Shown here one piece after another: positions 39,524 through 49,913 of a stretch of 64,000 nt of DNA; within the stretch, counting starts at the first letter, position 1; each line of letters begins with the position of its first letter. The notes under the pieces were generated by a model. That model had not been told where the DNA came from. It ran no database searches and saw only the letters and a program-made list of their open reading frames with translations. A program made the translations under genes and the position numbers. The DNA is from Gracilariopsis chorda (Eukaryota > Rhodophyta > Florideophyceae > Gracilariales > Gracilariaceae): contig NBIV01000216.1 in NCBI GenBank assembly GCA_003194525.1, positions 1-64,000 of the forward strand, in the 5' to 3' direction.

Positions 39524-40110
39524 GACTGTATACGAGGCGGAAGCACAACGGCGAACATATCCATGATGGATCATCCCTCACGGACGCATCGCGGTCAGCC
39601 TCCACAAGATATTCTTCATGAGTGAAAGTTTACCTTCGGCAGCGGAGATTCTCAAGGGCTGGTCACTCGGTCCACGCGCGACTGAACAGAACAGCATCTT
39701 GCGATTGTGCGGTAGCGCCCCCTCCGGCGACAGCTATGCCACCATCACATCCTTTGCAGCCTTACACACATTTCTCTCCTTTTCCGCTTCTTTTCTGCCG
39801 TCCAACAGCACCACGATACACGTGGCGCGACACGCTACGCGCTCGCCTTACAGTCACCGCCGCCACTGGCCGCACGCACGCCGCGAAGCGATGCGTCCGG
39901 CACCCGCCCCCAACCCCCGCCCCTCACCCCCCCCCCCCCCCACCCCCCACCGCACTCCCTCACCCTCGCTTACCCCATTCACCTCTACGACACCTTCACC
40001 AACCCCCCCTCCCCACCAAAACCCCCCCTCCCACCAACCCCACAAACCCCCACCCCTACCCCTCACCCCTTCCTTCCCTTCATCCCCGCGTATCCCATCG
40101 CCGATACTAA
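39524..40110. promoter_or_regulatory. C-rich promoter/leader of the TFIIIA-like gene
   Basis: 587 bp. The segment 39900-40080 is an extreme C-rich run with A and T interruptions, directly before the ATG at 40111. It can be read through as Pro-rich peptide in two frames, but that follows from the composition. No separate gene is supported. Confidence 0.5.
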
Positions 40111-42207
40111 ATGAAAAACGCCTCCAATGTAACACACACGGAACATGTTTGTTCAACTTGTTCGAGATCCTTTGCCCGAGTCGGTCACCTCAATCGCCAT
40201 ATGCGAACTCACACCGGTGAACGTCCCCATCGCTGCCAGTTTCCATCGTGTGGCAAGACTTTTCTTCGCAAGGATCATCTCACCCGCCACCAATATTCCC
40301 ACAAGCAGGAGCGCCCCTTCCCCTGCCCCCACCCCTCCTGCGATAAATCCTTTGCCACCGCCCAGAGATTGACTCGCCATAAAATGCTTCACAACAAGCC
40401 ACACCCGTTCAAGTGTAACAAATGTGATCGCACTTTTCTCAAGCGTCAAATGTTGATCGCTCACCGTAGTGCCCACGATGAAGACGAACCTGCACCATAC
40501 GTTTGTGACGTGCCCAACTGTCAGTCTTCCCCTGCCCAAAACCCCCGCCAACAATGGGTTAAGTCCAAACCCAACCCATCACAAATTTTCACATGCCCAG
40601 CGGAAGGCTGCTCCTCACTGTCCTTCCAAACGCTTTCCGACCTAAACAAGCACGTACAACGCACTCACCCCTCTCAAAAATATTTTAAGTGCAACCTATG
40701 TGCTCGTCGAGTTCGAAGCGCTCCTGCGCTAGCACGGCACTTTGCTGCTTGCGAAGCAGGTTCCTTCTCTAGGCAGCATCGCTGTTCTTACCCGGGATGT
40801 AGTGCCGAGTATTCATCGTCGGGTAATCTTGGTACACACGTGAGGTCCAAACACGTCAATCCCGACGCTTTCTTGTGTGACCAGTGTCACAGAAGGTTTT
40901 CCTTGAAGAGTTCCTTGGAAAGACACAAACGCACTTTACATCCGCAGCAGAATAGTGTATGCGTTGATTGTAATGTTGAGCTCCCCGACGCGGAAGCTCT
41001 TAGAAAACACTTGTACGAACAGCATAACATTCAGGAATCTGCTGCTGGATTGCCGAGCATGCTGAGTAAGCGAACGATGGACCTCAATGAGCCCCTAGAC
41101 TCGCAACAAAATCAGCATGCATATGAACACGATCGAAGTGCGCTTGTTGCTCCCGTAACTGGTGAATGTCCGCCGCACGAGAGCTACGCTCCACGAGAAC
41201 ATCCTCCGCCAAATCCAGCTTCAATGGGCGTTCCCACAAACTCAAATCCCTTTGCAATGGTGCAAGGCTCAAAGGGGGAACTTGTTGGAGAACAGCAAAG
41301 TAGCTCGCAATCCATACGCATTCCTGGACTACGGCCGAATCTTGATGTCGACAATAGAGTTTTTGATGAACGTCTGAATACGCAACCAGGGAGAGGCGTT
41401 CAACAGCAGCCCAGTGCATTGCCAACAAACGCAACTTTTCAAACACACATGTCACCGGTTGCGAAGCGGCGTTGCTTGAGCCCGCCGCTGCCGTGCCGTG
41501 CAACAAACCTAAGGGGCAAGACACCGACCGATATTTTGCAGATTAACACGAATCATCTGCAAAGCTTTGCTCATGACAACATGTCCTTCCGAGGTTGGGA
41601 AAGTACTGGTCAACCCGCTTTGCGGATGAGCTCCCCACCGGACAAGTATGGCAGCAAGGCCGATGTTTCACCAAGTGCTATTAGCACTCTCTTTGCCACG
41701 GACGAAGCCAGCCGCGAAGGCTCCTTTCGGCAGAGCGCAATTCAACGCAACCTCATGAACTTTGGAAGAGTCGAAGGTGTGCCGAATGCCGCTTCCGGAA
41801 GAAGTACAATGATGCGGCAACAAACGAAGTTTGGAGACCTCCAACGGCGCGTGGAGGGAGAAGCAAGTGACGTGAACGAGCTCATGTATCGAGTGCAGGC
41901 CACTCCTACCTTTGGAAGCCAGAGCAAAATGCCAGCTCTGCCTCTAGAGACTTCCACTAGTGGGCTGCCTGATCTTTTTGTTAGTACGAATGGTCAAGTG
42001 GATGCCTATTACGGTGGTGAAACCCGACAGTTTATTCCCCAAGATCCTGGACCGGTGACCGGCAACGCTGTTGCGGAGCAGATACATGCTCAAAGAAATG
42101 CCTCGCATTCGGACGCTAGAGCGTCTGCGACTGCCCAGCTCCTCAACACTTCGGAAACCAAGAATGTTGATAGACTAGGTATTCGTATAATGACTGCCCG
42201 CGCTTAA
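40111..42207 (+). CDS. Nine-finger C2H2 protein, TFIIIA-like
   Basis: Likely 5S rRNA gene transcription factor/5S RNA-binding protein TFIIIA. Residues 14-310 of 698 carry nine zinc fingers: eight C2H2 and one C2HC (finger 6, with Cys in the last ligand place). Short linkers join fingers 1-4 (HTGERPHRC, HKQERPFPC). A 45-residue spacer separates finger 4 from 5, as in plant TFIIIA. Finger 1 starts CSTCSRSFARVGHLNRH and finger 9 is CVDCNVELPDAEALRKH. The rest is low-complexity and Ser/Gln-rich, about 380 residues, much longer than the TFIIIA norm, without a recognised domain. The count and arrangement support TFIIIA, but another multi-finger regulator is possible. Single exon. Confidence 0.75.
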   Translation: MKNASNVTHTEHVCSTCSRSFARVGHLNRHMRTHTGERPHRCQFPSCGKTFLRKDHLTRHQYSHKQERPFPCPHPSCDKSFATAQRLTRHKMLHNKPHPFKCNKCDRTFLKRQMLIAHRSAHDEDEPAPYVCDVPNCQSSPAQNPRQQWVKSKPNPSQIFTCPAEGCSSLSFQTLSDLNKHVQRTHPSQKYFKCNLCARRVRSAPALARHFAACEAGSFSRQHRCSYPGCSAEYSSSGNLGTHVRSKHVNPDAFLCDQCHRRFSLKSSLERHKRTLHPQQNSVCVDCNVELPDAEALRKHLYEQHNIQESAAGLPSMLSKRTMDLNEPLDSQQNQHAYEHDRSALVAPVTGECPPHESYAPREHPPPNPASMGVPTNSNPFAMVQGSKGELVGEQQSSSQSIRIPGLRPNLDVDNRVFDERLNTQPGRGVQQQPSALPTNATFQTHMSPVAKRRCLSPPLPCRATNLRGKTPTDILQINTNHLQSFAHDNMSFRGWESTGQPALRMSSPPDKYGSKADVSPSAISTLFATDEASREGSFRQSAIQRNLMNFGRVEGVPNAASGRSTMMRQQTKFGDLQRRVEGEASDVNELMYRVQATPTFGSQSKMPALPLETSTSGLPDLFVSTNGQVDAYYGGETRQFIPQDPGPVTGNAVAEQIHAQRNASHSDARASATAQLLNTSETKNVDRLGIRIMTARA

Positions 42208-42411
42208 CGAAGCAAACGGGTTTTTGCTGTTGCAGCCCGGAAGCCGACTGCTGTTTACGTGTTTGCTGTAGGCTAGTTTTTACCTAGTAAAACCTTGATA
42301 TGTGCTGTGAAGCACATGAAAATTACATACCAGTCAGAAAGTTGGTGTTGCTTTTCGACATCCATGTGTAGGGGTTGGTTGCTACTTCTATCGACTACAG
42401 GATAACGCCCA

Positions 42412-45400
42412 CTACTTATTAAGCGCGGCCAGGCGTGCTCGCAATTGTTGGACCCGACTCCTCTTCCCACCACTGCTCGAAGAGGTGGACGAGAGCTTTT
42501 CAGTCAGACGTGAAAAACGCGAGGTGGACTCGGATGTAGTCCTCGTGAGGGCTCCTTCTTGGAACATATTCACTTCGGTTCCATTCTGGGAGCGAACACT
42601 TTGTTGCCAATGGGCAGCTTCTCCAGCGAAAAATCCGTCGCTGCTCGTGGCTTTTGGCCGCATGGGTTTTTGGGATAGTGGAACGCGTGTGTCTGGCGAA
42701 AACAACAGGTCGTCATCGCTCAAGGATCCAGACGGCTTTGAATCACTTCTTGCATGAGCGGGGCTGGTGTTTCGCAAAAAGCTATGATTGGCTGCAGTGG
42801 CCCCGTTCCTTGCGGAAAGAACTGCCTTCACAGTACCGGTTGCTTTTCGCAAACCATAGGTCTTCTCCACGGAGTCCACCTTTTCGACTGGTGGTTCGAC
42901 CGGCGTGGAGAACGATGTTGTAGACTCTGGCGTCATGAATAGTTTCTTTTGCACGGTCTCCCGCGGCGCCAGTGGAGTCGGGTGCTCCTCTGCCAACTCT
43001 TCGACGGAGCTCTGGAGGCTTTCCGCTCCATCCCTGACGTCGACATTGATGGCAGAGCTGATTTCATCATCGCTACCTTGGGGCACATCCGCATGACCGA
43101 GCTGTTTCTTAGAGGTTTCGTCTTCTATCGGAGTTTGCGTCTGAACTGCCTCGGGTGCAGGAGATGATGGATTGGGCAACAATGATGACGCCGCATGAGA
43201 TGTACTCGTGGCCACGGTGGACCTTGATCTGCACTCCGTTAAGCCGTTGAAGTTAACCTGGCTACCTGAACGCGATGGAATCGAAGAGGCGGCCTGGGGT
43301 TTGGATGCCGGTACAGCCGGCGCTACAGGTATGACAGAGCGCTCAATTGCATCCTTACGCCTCATGACGCGTCTCGGGGTCTGCGTGCGCTGGATGCGAG
43401 GAGGCTTTCCAGAGGTCACCTGAGGAGGTCGTCCCTTGTCACTCTTTGGTGTATGTTGGTCACGTCTTCTAGTGCGAGTACTTGATCCTTCCTTCTTCGG
43501 TTGAGGCTCCGTGGGTTTCTCCGTGGGTGTCTTGGGGCGCGCTGAGCGTTCTGCGGGCTCACGCTTGACAACAACGCCGGCAGTGTCCACGGCATTCGCG
43601 GCTCCTCGTGATGTCGGCTTGTCAGTGTCTTGCAAGCTCTTCCTTACATCCTCCACGGTAGACAGACTTGATGGAGATGACGGGTACAGCTCCGTGGTGC
43701 ACCGGGTCTTTCCAATCCTAGAAGCGTGAACAACGGTGTCATCGCCAGACCTCGTAGCACTATACGATGGAGGAAGCTCAGCAAACCTGACACTGCGCGC
43801 AGTCTTCGTCGCAGACGACGTGGACGACGAAGGTGTGCACAACACTAATGAAGCGGAGTCGGACTCCAAATCCGCAGACTTTGTGCTGGATTGGGTGAGT
43901 GCGTTGAACGAATCAAACGAACGGGAAGAGCCGTCATTCTTCCGTCGTCTGGCGCTACGTGCAACCGAAGAAGACTTGTTGCTGCTGTTCGCCGCAACAG
44001 AGCGCTCCAAAAGCTGCGAAGCCTGCCGTACATCACTCGCAGAATCATGTTCGACTCTTCCCTTTTGATGAGCCTGTGTTTGCGAAGCGATAATCCTCTC
44101 AGCGTCCGCAGCGGCCTCAATAAACCACGACGGTTTGGTAGTATTCGGGGAGGGGATACAAGGTACCTCCTCACCCATGAGGGAGCCGTCCGAGTCAATA
44201 GGTTCCAGAAGTTTCAGCGAAGCGTCCGACTTGGCAGCAAACTCATTGGCTTCCTTGGTGAGTCGTTGCGAATTGTCCAGCACTTGTTTGTGCTTCCTGA
44301 GGGCGGCCTCGACAGTGGCGCGTAAAGGATTAGTAAGATGCTGTTGTTGTTGTTTCTGATTAGTCTTTTGGATAGAATGTTCCTTATCATTGATTGCCTT
44401 TTCTTCGTCAGTTACAGTTGATGAAGCAGATGTAATGTCGACATCGGAGCGATGCGTGACAGGAGGTGGAGGGGACGGTGACGCGGCGAGGGTAGCTGGA
44501 CCACGGCGAGCACGAGTAGAAGTGGTGCTGTTTGTGCGGTCACGATGGTGCGGCTGTGCAGCGGCAGAGATTTGATCCATGCGATGCGCCGCGACCTCAA
44601 GTTGTTCAGTGGCAGCGCGCACCAGCCCGACAATATCATGTGCGGAGGCATCCGTAACACGCACGCCAGGCACTTGGCCGGCCTGGGCGGCACGCTCAGC
44701 AGCAGCCAAATCATGGCACAATTGGGGACCATTTTGAGCAGTATGATCAGCAAAAGCGAGCAGCCGTTTAAGGTCAGCCGAAAGCTGTTCGCCATCCACC
44801 GATTCAACGGCGTCGCCCAGCGAAGAACCCGACTCGGTGCTTTCAATGGGCGAGGTCTTGAGCTCATCTTGCAAAGTATCGGACGAAGCGGAGGTGTTCA
44901 ACTGCGAAGCGGTGGGGGCGTCGGTGGGATTGGCAGCCGTGGTAGTGTTGACTGGCGGTGCATCACCTCCACGAATGTCGTTTCCATTCTCGTCGAAGCC
45001 CATGTCAGCCAACTGCATCTTGAGACATCGCAACTTGGCTTCAAAATCGGTGATCTTCTCTCGAAGAGAGTCGGCTTCAGAATTGCACATAGTAGCGCCC
45101 TGCTGCGCCATATTGACGGTACGGGCCATAGCCAAGCGCTGGGCGTCAACAGTAGCGCGCATAGTGGTAGCATTGTTTGCACGATTGTGGGCGGCCGCAA
45201 TCAAACCCGCTCCAAGAAACCTCCTCGAAGCGCAAGTGGCCGAGGCAGACGAGGAGAGCGACGCGGCAGCACCCCGTGCCGAAGCGGGCTTCCCCCTCGA
45301 GTGGAAGGAATGAAAAGAACGAATGGAACGCGACGAAGAGGCAACCGAGGCGGAATCATCCGGGATGGGGGGCGAAGAGACGGCGAATCGTGTGGGGTTG

Positions 45401-45825
45401 GCGTACGGGGGGTGTCGAACACAAGCGTGTTGCACGGCAAGACAGGAAAGCGTCCATATCAAATCGAGAAACCTATCACCTCCGGCCGCAGCCACAACGC
45501 TCTTCCTGGCGGCGCCCTGCGGGATGAGCTTGTTCTTCTCCAGCAGCGAGAGTCTAGCGTCGACCACCTTTTTAAAATCGCGCTCCTGCGCGCGGTCGAG
45601 GATGGGGAAACAGGGCTTGAAGAGGGGCTGCACGACGGAAGGCTCGATGACGGAGAGCAGGAAGTGCAGGACGGCGGCGGCCGGGGCGAACGAAGACGGT
45701 TTAGCAAAGGTGGTATCGGTGATGGTGTGGCCGTAGCGGGCGCGAAAAGCGGAGGGAGAGCCGGCTAGCAGGGTTAAATTCTCGACGATTAGTTGTGCGG
45801 GGGTGGGGAGTGCATGAGTGGACAT
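42412..45825 (-). CDS. HAUS6: Augmin subunit HAUS6-like protein
   Basis: Augmin (HAUS) recruits gamma-tubulin to existing microtubules for branching nucleation in the spindle. The 1,137-residue product has a HAUS6 N-terminal-like domain in residues 10-145: AAVLHFLLSVIEPSVVQPLFK, CFPILDRAQERDFKKVVDARLSLLE (the CWP-x-DKK-x-EFRK region of HAUS6) and GGDRFLDLIWTLSCLAVQHA. A coiled coil (MRATVDAQRLAMARTVNMAQQ, ITDFEAKLRCLKMQLADMG) follows. The long C-terminal part is Ser/Thr/Pro-rich and disordered, as in other HAUS6 proteins. ARSVRFAELP near 43790 fits an RVxF PP1-docking motif. The ATG at 45825 was chosen because sequence upstream is GC-rich leader. The frame stays open above it, but no family similarity appears there. 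Confidence 0.72.
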   Translation of the reverse strand: MSTHALPTPAQLIVENLTLLAGSPSAFRARYGHTITDTTFAKPSSFAPAAAVLHFLLSVIEPSVVQPLFKPCFPILDRAQERDFKKVVDARLSLLEKNKLIPQGAARKSVVAAAGGDRFLDLIWTLSCLAVQHACVRHPPYANPTRFAVSSPPIPDDSASVASSSRSIRSFHSFHSRGKPASARGAAASLSSSASATCASRRFLGAGLIAAAHNRANNATTMRATVDAQRLAMARTVNMAQQGATMCNSEADSLREKITDFEAKLRCLKMQLADMGFDENGNDIRGGDAPPVNTTTAANPTDAPTASQLNTSASSDTLQDELKTSPIESTESGSSLGDAVESVDGEQLSADLKRLLAFADHTAQNGPQLCHDLAAAERAAQAGQVPGVRVTDASAHDIVGLVRAATEQLEVAAHRMDQISAAAQPHHRDRTNSTTSTRARRGPATLAASPSPPPPVTHRSDVDITSASSTVTDEEKAINDKEHSIQKTNQKQQQQHLTNPLRATVEAALRKHKQVLDNSQRLTKEANEFAAKSDASLKLLEPIDSDGSLMGEEVPCIPSPNTTKPSWFIEAAADAERIIASQTQAHQKGRVEHDSASDVRQASQLLERSVAANSSNKSSSVARSARRRKNDGSSRSFDSFNALTQSSTKSADLESDSASLVLCTPSSSTSSATKTARSVRFAELPPSYSATRSGDDTVVHASRIGKTRCTTELYPSSPSSLSTVEDVRKSLQDTDKPTSRGAANAVDTAGVVVKREPAERSARPKTPTEKPTEPQPKKEGSSTRTRRRDQHTPKSDKGRPPQVTSGKPPRIQRTQTPRRVMRRKDAIERSVIPVAPAVPASKPQAASSIPSRSGSQVNFNGLTECRSRSTVATSTSHAASSLLPNPSSPAPEAVQTQTPIEDETSKKQLGHADVPQGSDDEISSAINVDVRDGAESLQSSVEELAEEHPTPLAPRETVQKKLFMTPESTTSFSTPVEPPVEKVDSVEKTYGLRKATGTVKAVLSARNGATAANHSFLRNTSPAHARSDSKPSGSLSDDDLLFSPDTRVPLSQKPMRPKATSSDGFFAGEAAHWQQSVRSQNGTEVNMFQEGALTRTTSESTSRFSRLTEKLSSTSSSSGGKRSRVQQLRARLAALNK

Positions 45826-48800
45826 TGCGGAGGGAGGTGCGTCGAACGTGCGGGGCGGGGGGAGGGGGTATGGTGTATATTTTTGTGTGGCGCCTGGGTA
45901 CACACGGGGGGGGGAGGGGGGAGGGAGAGGGGGAGGGGGGAGTGGGGGAGTGGGAGGTGGGTGACCAGAGGGCAGGGGCGCCACGAACGATGAAAGGTCA
46001 AAACGGCAGCGGAGGAAGCGCACGCACGCCAAAAAAAGGAGGCGACGGGCGCGGCACTGGGAGCAGTGTGGAAGGCAGCAAAAAGGGAGTTGCGGGGCGG
46101 GAGCGAAAAGCGGGCGGGCCCTACAAACGGGCGCCCAGGACGCGAGAAGAAAAGGCGCCACAAGATGCGGAGCTGGGAAGCGCGACGTCGCGGAGGCCGG
46201 GAATGTTTGACGGACGTTTTGGGAATGTGGCGCGGATGAAAGTGAGGCACTTGCACCGTGCGGGCGGGGGCACGTTTTGTGGGCCGTCAACCGCGAAGGC
46301 GCTCCATAGCGCGGCGCGCGCAAACGGTCGCAAACGGCGCCGCGCGCGCGCATTCCCGAATTGGGTAAGCCGCGTGACGAGCCATCACGCGCGCGCGCGC
46401 GCGCCGCACGCCGCCGCGCTTACAGCACTCTGTGCCGCGCGCCGCGCTTACAGCCGGCTGCTTGGCGTAAAGTTATGATGCGTTGCCGGGCGCGTGCCGC
46501 ACGAGTCGCGAGCGCGCGGCGCGGCGTGTTTGCGTGAAGGCGCGCGCTCTCGAGACCAACCAGCCCACGCCAGCGCGCCTGCCAAAGCCCCAAATTCCCG
46601 AATGCGCCGCACCTCGAGACAAACGGCGCATGTCAGCCGCACAAACGCAGCGCCGCTGTCACGCCGCCCGCGCGCGCACTTGCAGCCCCACGTGGCCGCG
46701 TGGCCACCTCGCACACGTCGCACAGCCCCCCCCCCCCCCGCCGCGCGCTCAATTCAACTGTGGTGCGTTGCACGCGCCCGCTGACAGCCGCCGACGCGAC
46801 GCCCGTGTCCCGCTGCGGGTGCCGCCTGACCGCCGTGCTACGTCTTGCGGCGCACCGCCTACACCAGCACTTCACTGTACAGTACCTCCTCATCAACGCC
46901 GCCGCCGTCGCCGCCGCCCGCGCCCGCGCAGAGAAGGAAACCGTTTCTGTAAAATTTAAACAGCCGTCGTGGCTGCCCTCCCTCATCGCCCGTGCGACAA
47001 GCACGTCGCTCGCCTGCGTTTGTCGCAACCCGTCTCGCGCCGCGTCGTGCCGCCCGTGTTGCGCGCTTTTTTCTTGCACCCCACCATAATCCCAACCCCC
47101 CTCTCGCGCGCTTTTCTTCGCAACTTGAATAACAGCTTAGCTTTGACACAACTCCGCAACCTGTAGCGGTTGAACGCTTAGCGGTAACCACTTACTCCTG
47201 TGCCTTGTGCTTTGTGCGCGTGCATCAGCGCATCTCAAACGCCACCCCATCATGCGTACATGATGCATCTACACGCCTACGCTATCGCCACGCTCGCTCA
47301 CGCAGCTGTTTGATGAGTCTAGTACACATTGTTTGTTTTGTAGCGTACACACGTACCCTCTTGACAGTGCGCATCAACTCAACACAGGACGGCGCTCCGC
47401 CGTCGTCGTCGACACAAAGCTAACGTTGCGCCTGCCACACCGAACCTTTTCTAACTTACATCAAATCAACAAAACAATGGCCCATCACGCAACCCACAAT
47501 CAGCATGTGCTTCCACATGATCTTGTGTTGGCACCTTTCTGGTCAAGCCGCCCCCCCCGCCCCCCCGAAGAAGAGGGCTAAAAATATTCCGCAAAATAGT
47601 TTTGTTGTCAAAAGTGTCACACGTTTTGGGAAAATGCTCGCAACGGCCAACCTTGTATGCGCTGCCGTTCTAACGCCACGCAATGACGTACACAAAGCGC
47701 GCCGCTACAGCTCAAAACACGCAGCTCAGCGCTGCAGCCACCAACCGTCCCCCATTCCCAGCTCCCATCACTTGCTCTGCGCTCCACCCGTCCCGCCTCA
47801 TACACACCACAACCACCCCACCCCGTCCACATACACACACCACGTCAAGATACAAACGCCCCCATTCCAAAACATTCCCGCTCAAAACCATCTGTGCCAC
47901 AACAACAACTTGCCTGCACTGCCGCCCACCTGCTACAACAGCCCCCGACGACAAACACTTGTCCGCAACCTTTCGTACCGCCCACCACTTGTTCAAACGC
48001 ACTTGCGCTCGCCGAAATGCTTCCCGTTCCACGCAAACCACATACACCGCCCTACGCCAACAGAAGAGCCAATAATAAAAGCACTCAACGCGCGCTGTAA
48101 CTTCGAGTCGTCGTCAATCATCTCGCATCTTATTGCCACCAAAGCCAAGAAACTCCATGCCCGTCAAGCATGCATGCCACACCGCACGTTTCCACAGCGC
48201 GGAGCAGCCGTCGACACGGCCGCCCGTCACTTGCCGCCATGTACCCAACGGTATGAGCTTTTTGTCGCGTCACAGCGGCTCTTTCGCCGCGCCTTCTCGA
48301 TCTTCAACCTCACACAGTGATGAGTGCGCTGCGCGATCTCTTATCACACCGAACCCTAAATCGCGAACAACACAAAAATCATTCATGAATTTCTGTGTTG
48401 TGCCCAATCTGCTTTTTTTTTTTAATGCGCACGGCAGATGGCACCGATGTTTGGGCGCTTGTACGTTTGGTGGCGCACGTGCCCGGAGCTGACAGCAACC
48501 TCAATTCTTGTGCTGCCTTCTCTTGCGAACGCGCGCCATGTTGCGCCACACGTGGCACACTAATCATACACTTCTTGGGAGCCTTGGTATCCTGCGCACG
48601 CTTTCTTCGGTACAGTACCCTCAAATCCTCTTTGAGCACATGTACCCTTGGTAACCCTCCCTTTGAAGTACTGTGCAAGAATCCACCGTGGATGCAAACC
48701 GCGTCGGCGCAGTTGCCCCGCCACTGTCTACCATTCCGTACATAAAGAAGGTTTCATAACTTGACCCTGGCTACAATTTGTGAAAGATTCAGCTACTACG

Positions 48801-48890
48801 ACACCTCCCGCCCAACCCGCTACCAACGCTTACAACAGCCTTTAAGCTCACTTCTTCAATCGCTCTTGCTCCCGATTCAACCCTCACAGA
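45826..48890. promoter_or_regulatory. 3-kb divergent region HAUS6-like / NUBP1
   Basis: No gene is supported. 45900-45965 is a G-run tract on the plus strand (C-rich on the HAUS6 sense strand). 46300-46960 is CpG- and GCGCGC-rich, with ATTGG at 46360-46364. From 47550 the plus strand becomes C/A-rich up to NUBP1. Long open frames such as 47505-48320 have low-complexity His/Pro/Thr translations that change frame without conserved blocks. Confidence 0.4.
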
Positions 48891-49913
48891 ATGGTGTCCA
48901 CAGACCCCCCAACACGAGAAGATGTACCAGAGAACGCCCCTTCTTCCTGTCCAGGCACAACATCCTCTTCGGCTGGAAACACGTCCGCTTGCGTCGGATG
49001 TCCAAACCAGACCGCTTGTGCCTCGGGCACGCCCAACACACAAGCAGAGCAAGATGCCGCCATGATTGCCTCCCGTATTCGCCATTCCGTTCGACACAAA
49101 ATACTCGTTCTGTCGGGAAAGGGAGGCGTCGGAAAAAGCACTGTATCCGCTCAACTCGCCCTCTGTCTGGCCGCTATGGGAAAGCAAGTCGGTTTGCTGG
49201 ATGTGGATGTGTGTGGCCCTAGTATACCCCACATGCTCGGTGTGCCTGCAGAAGAGGTACGCATGAGCAATTCTGGATGGAGTCCGGTTTATGTTGAGGA
49301 AAATCTCGCTGTTATGAGTATTGGCTTTATGTTACCGTCTAGGGATAATGCTATCATTTGGAGAGGTGCTAGGAAGACTGGTCTTATAAAACAGTTTTTG
49401 AGAGATGTCCACTGGGGAGAATTGGATTACCTTGTCATTGATTCCCCGCCTGGAACGAGTGACGAACATATTTCCTTGGTACAAATGCTCAACCAATCTC
49501 ATATCGATGGTGCAATAATAGTCACCACCCCTCAAGAGGTTTCGTTGCTTGACGTAAGAAAGGAGATCAACTTTTGCAGAAAGAGTGACACGCGCGTGTT
49601 AGGCGTCGTCGAAAACATGGCTGGCTTTGTATGTCAACACTGTGATAACTGCACTGATATTTTCTTTCCCAGTAGCGGGGGAGCACTTCAGATGTGTCAG
49701 CAAATGAATGTTCCGTACTTGGGAAAGATTCCCTTGGATCCGGCTGTGTCAAAGGCTTCAGAACTTGGAAAAAGTGTTTTTGAACAACCCAAATCCCTGG
49801 GTGTTAAAGCGCTTCGAGTTGTTGTTGAAGCGGTTCGGAAAACTGTTGGTGACCATGCTGAAGGTGACATAAATCTCGATGGTGACGGAAACGGTGCCCG
49901 GTTAGTGCAGTGA
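48891..49913 (+). CDS. NUBP1: NUBP1/Nbp35 cytosolic Fe-S cluster scaffold ATPase
   Basis: P-loop scaffold of the cytosolic iron-sulfur assembly pathway that forms [4Fe-4S] clusters for cytosolic and nuclear proteins. 340 residues. The N-terminal cluster site is C20-x13-C34-x2-C37-x5-C43, exactly the NBP35 spacing. Walker A is GKGGVGKST (about 76-84) and the Mrp signature is [15 protein letters not shown]. The bridging cysteine pair is CQHC in [10 protein letters not shown]; the usual form is CPxC, so Pro is replaced by Gln while both Cys remain. [18 protein letters not shown] is also typical. ATG at 48891 follows a polypyrimidine leader. No transit peptide, consistent with the cytosol. Confidence 0.95.
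   Translation: MVSTDPPTREDVPENAPSSCPGTTSSSAGNTSACVGCPNQTACASGTPNTQAEQDAAMIASRIRHSVRHKILVLSGKGGVGKSTVSAQLALCLAAMGKQVGLLDVDVCGPSIPHMLGVPAEEVRMSNSGWSPVYVEENLAVMSIGFMLPSRDNAIIWRGARKTGLIKQFLRDVHWGELDYLVIDSPPGTSDEHISLVQMLNQSHIDGAIIVTTPQEVSLLDVRKEINFCRKSDTRVLGVVENMAGFVCQHCDNCTDIFFPSSGGALQMCQQMNVPYLGKIPLDPAVSKASELGKSVFEQPKSLGVKALRVVVEAVRKTVGDHAEGDINLDGDGNGARLVQ

Noticed and set aside
45826-46353. 176-residue N-terminal extension of the HAUS6-like frame
   Set aside because: The sequence is Pro/Arg/Ala-rich, coded by G-run and GC-rich DNA typical of leaders here; the HAUS6-like domain begins shortly after the ATG at 45825.
47505-48320. 271-codon open frame upstream of NUBP1
   Set aside because: His/Pro/Thr-rich translation follows from C/A-rich DNA, other frames are open too, and no domain or conserved block is visible.
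46870-48620. GTACAGT/ACTGTAC palindromes near several promoters
   Set aside because: About ten copies in 64 kb on both strands is close to chance for a 7-mer.
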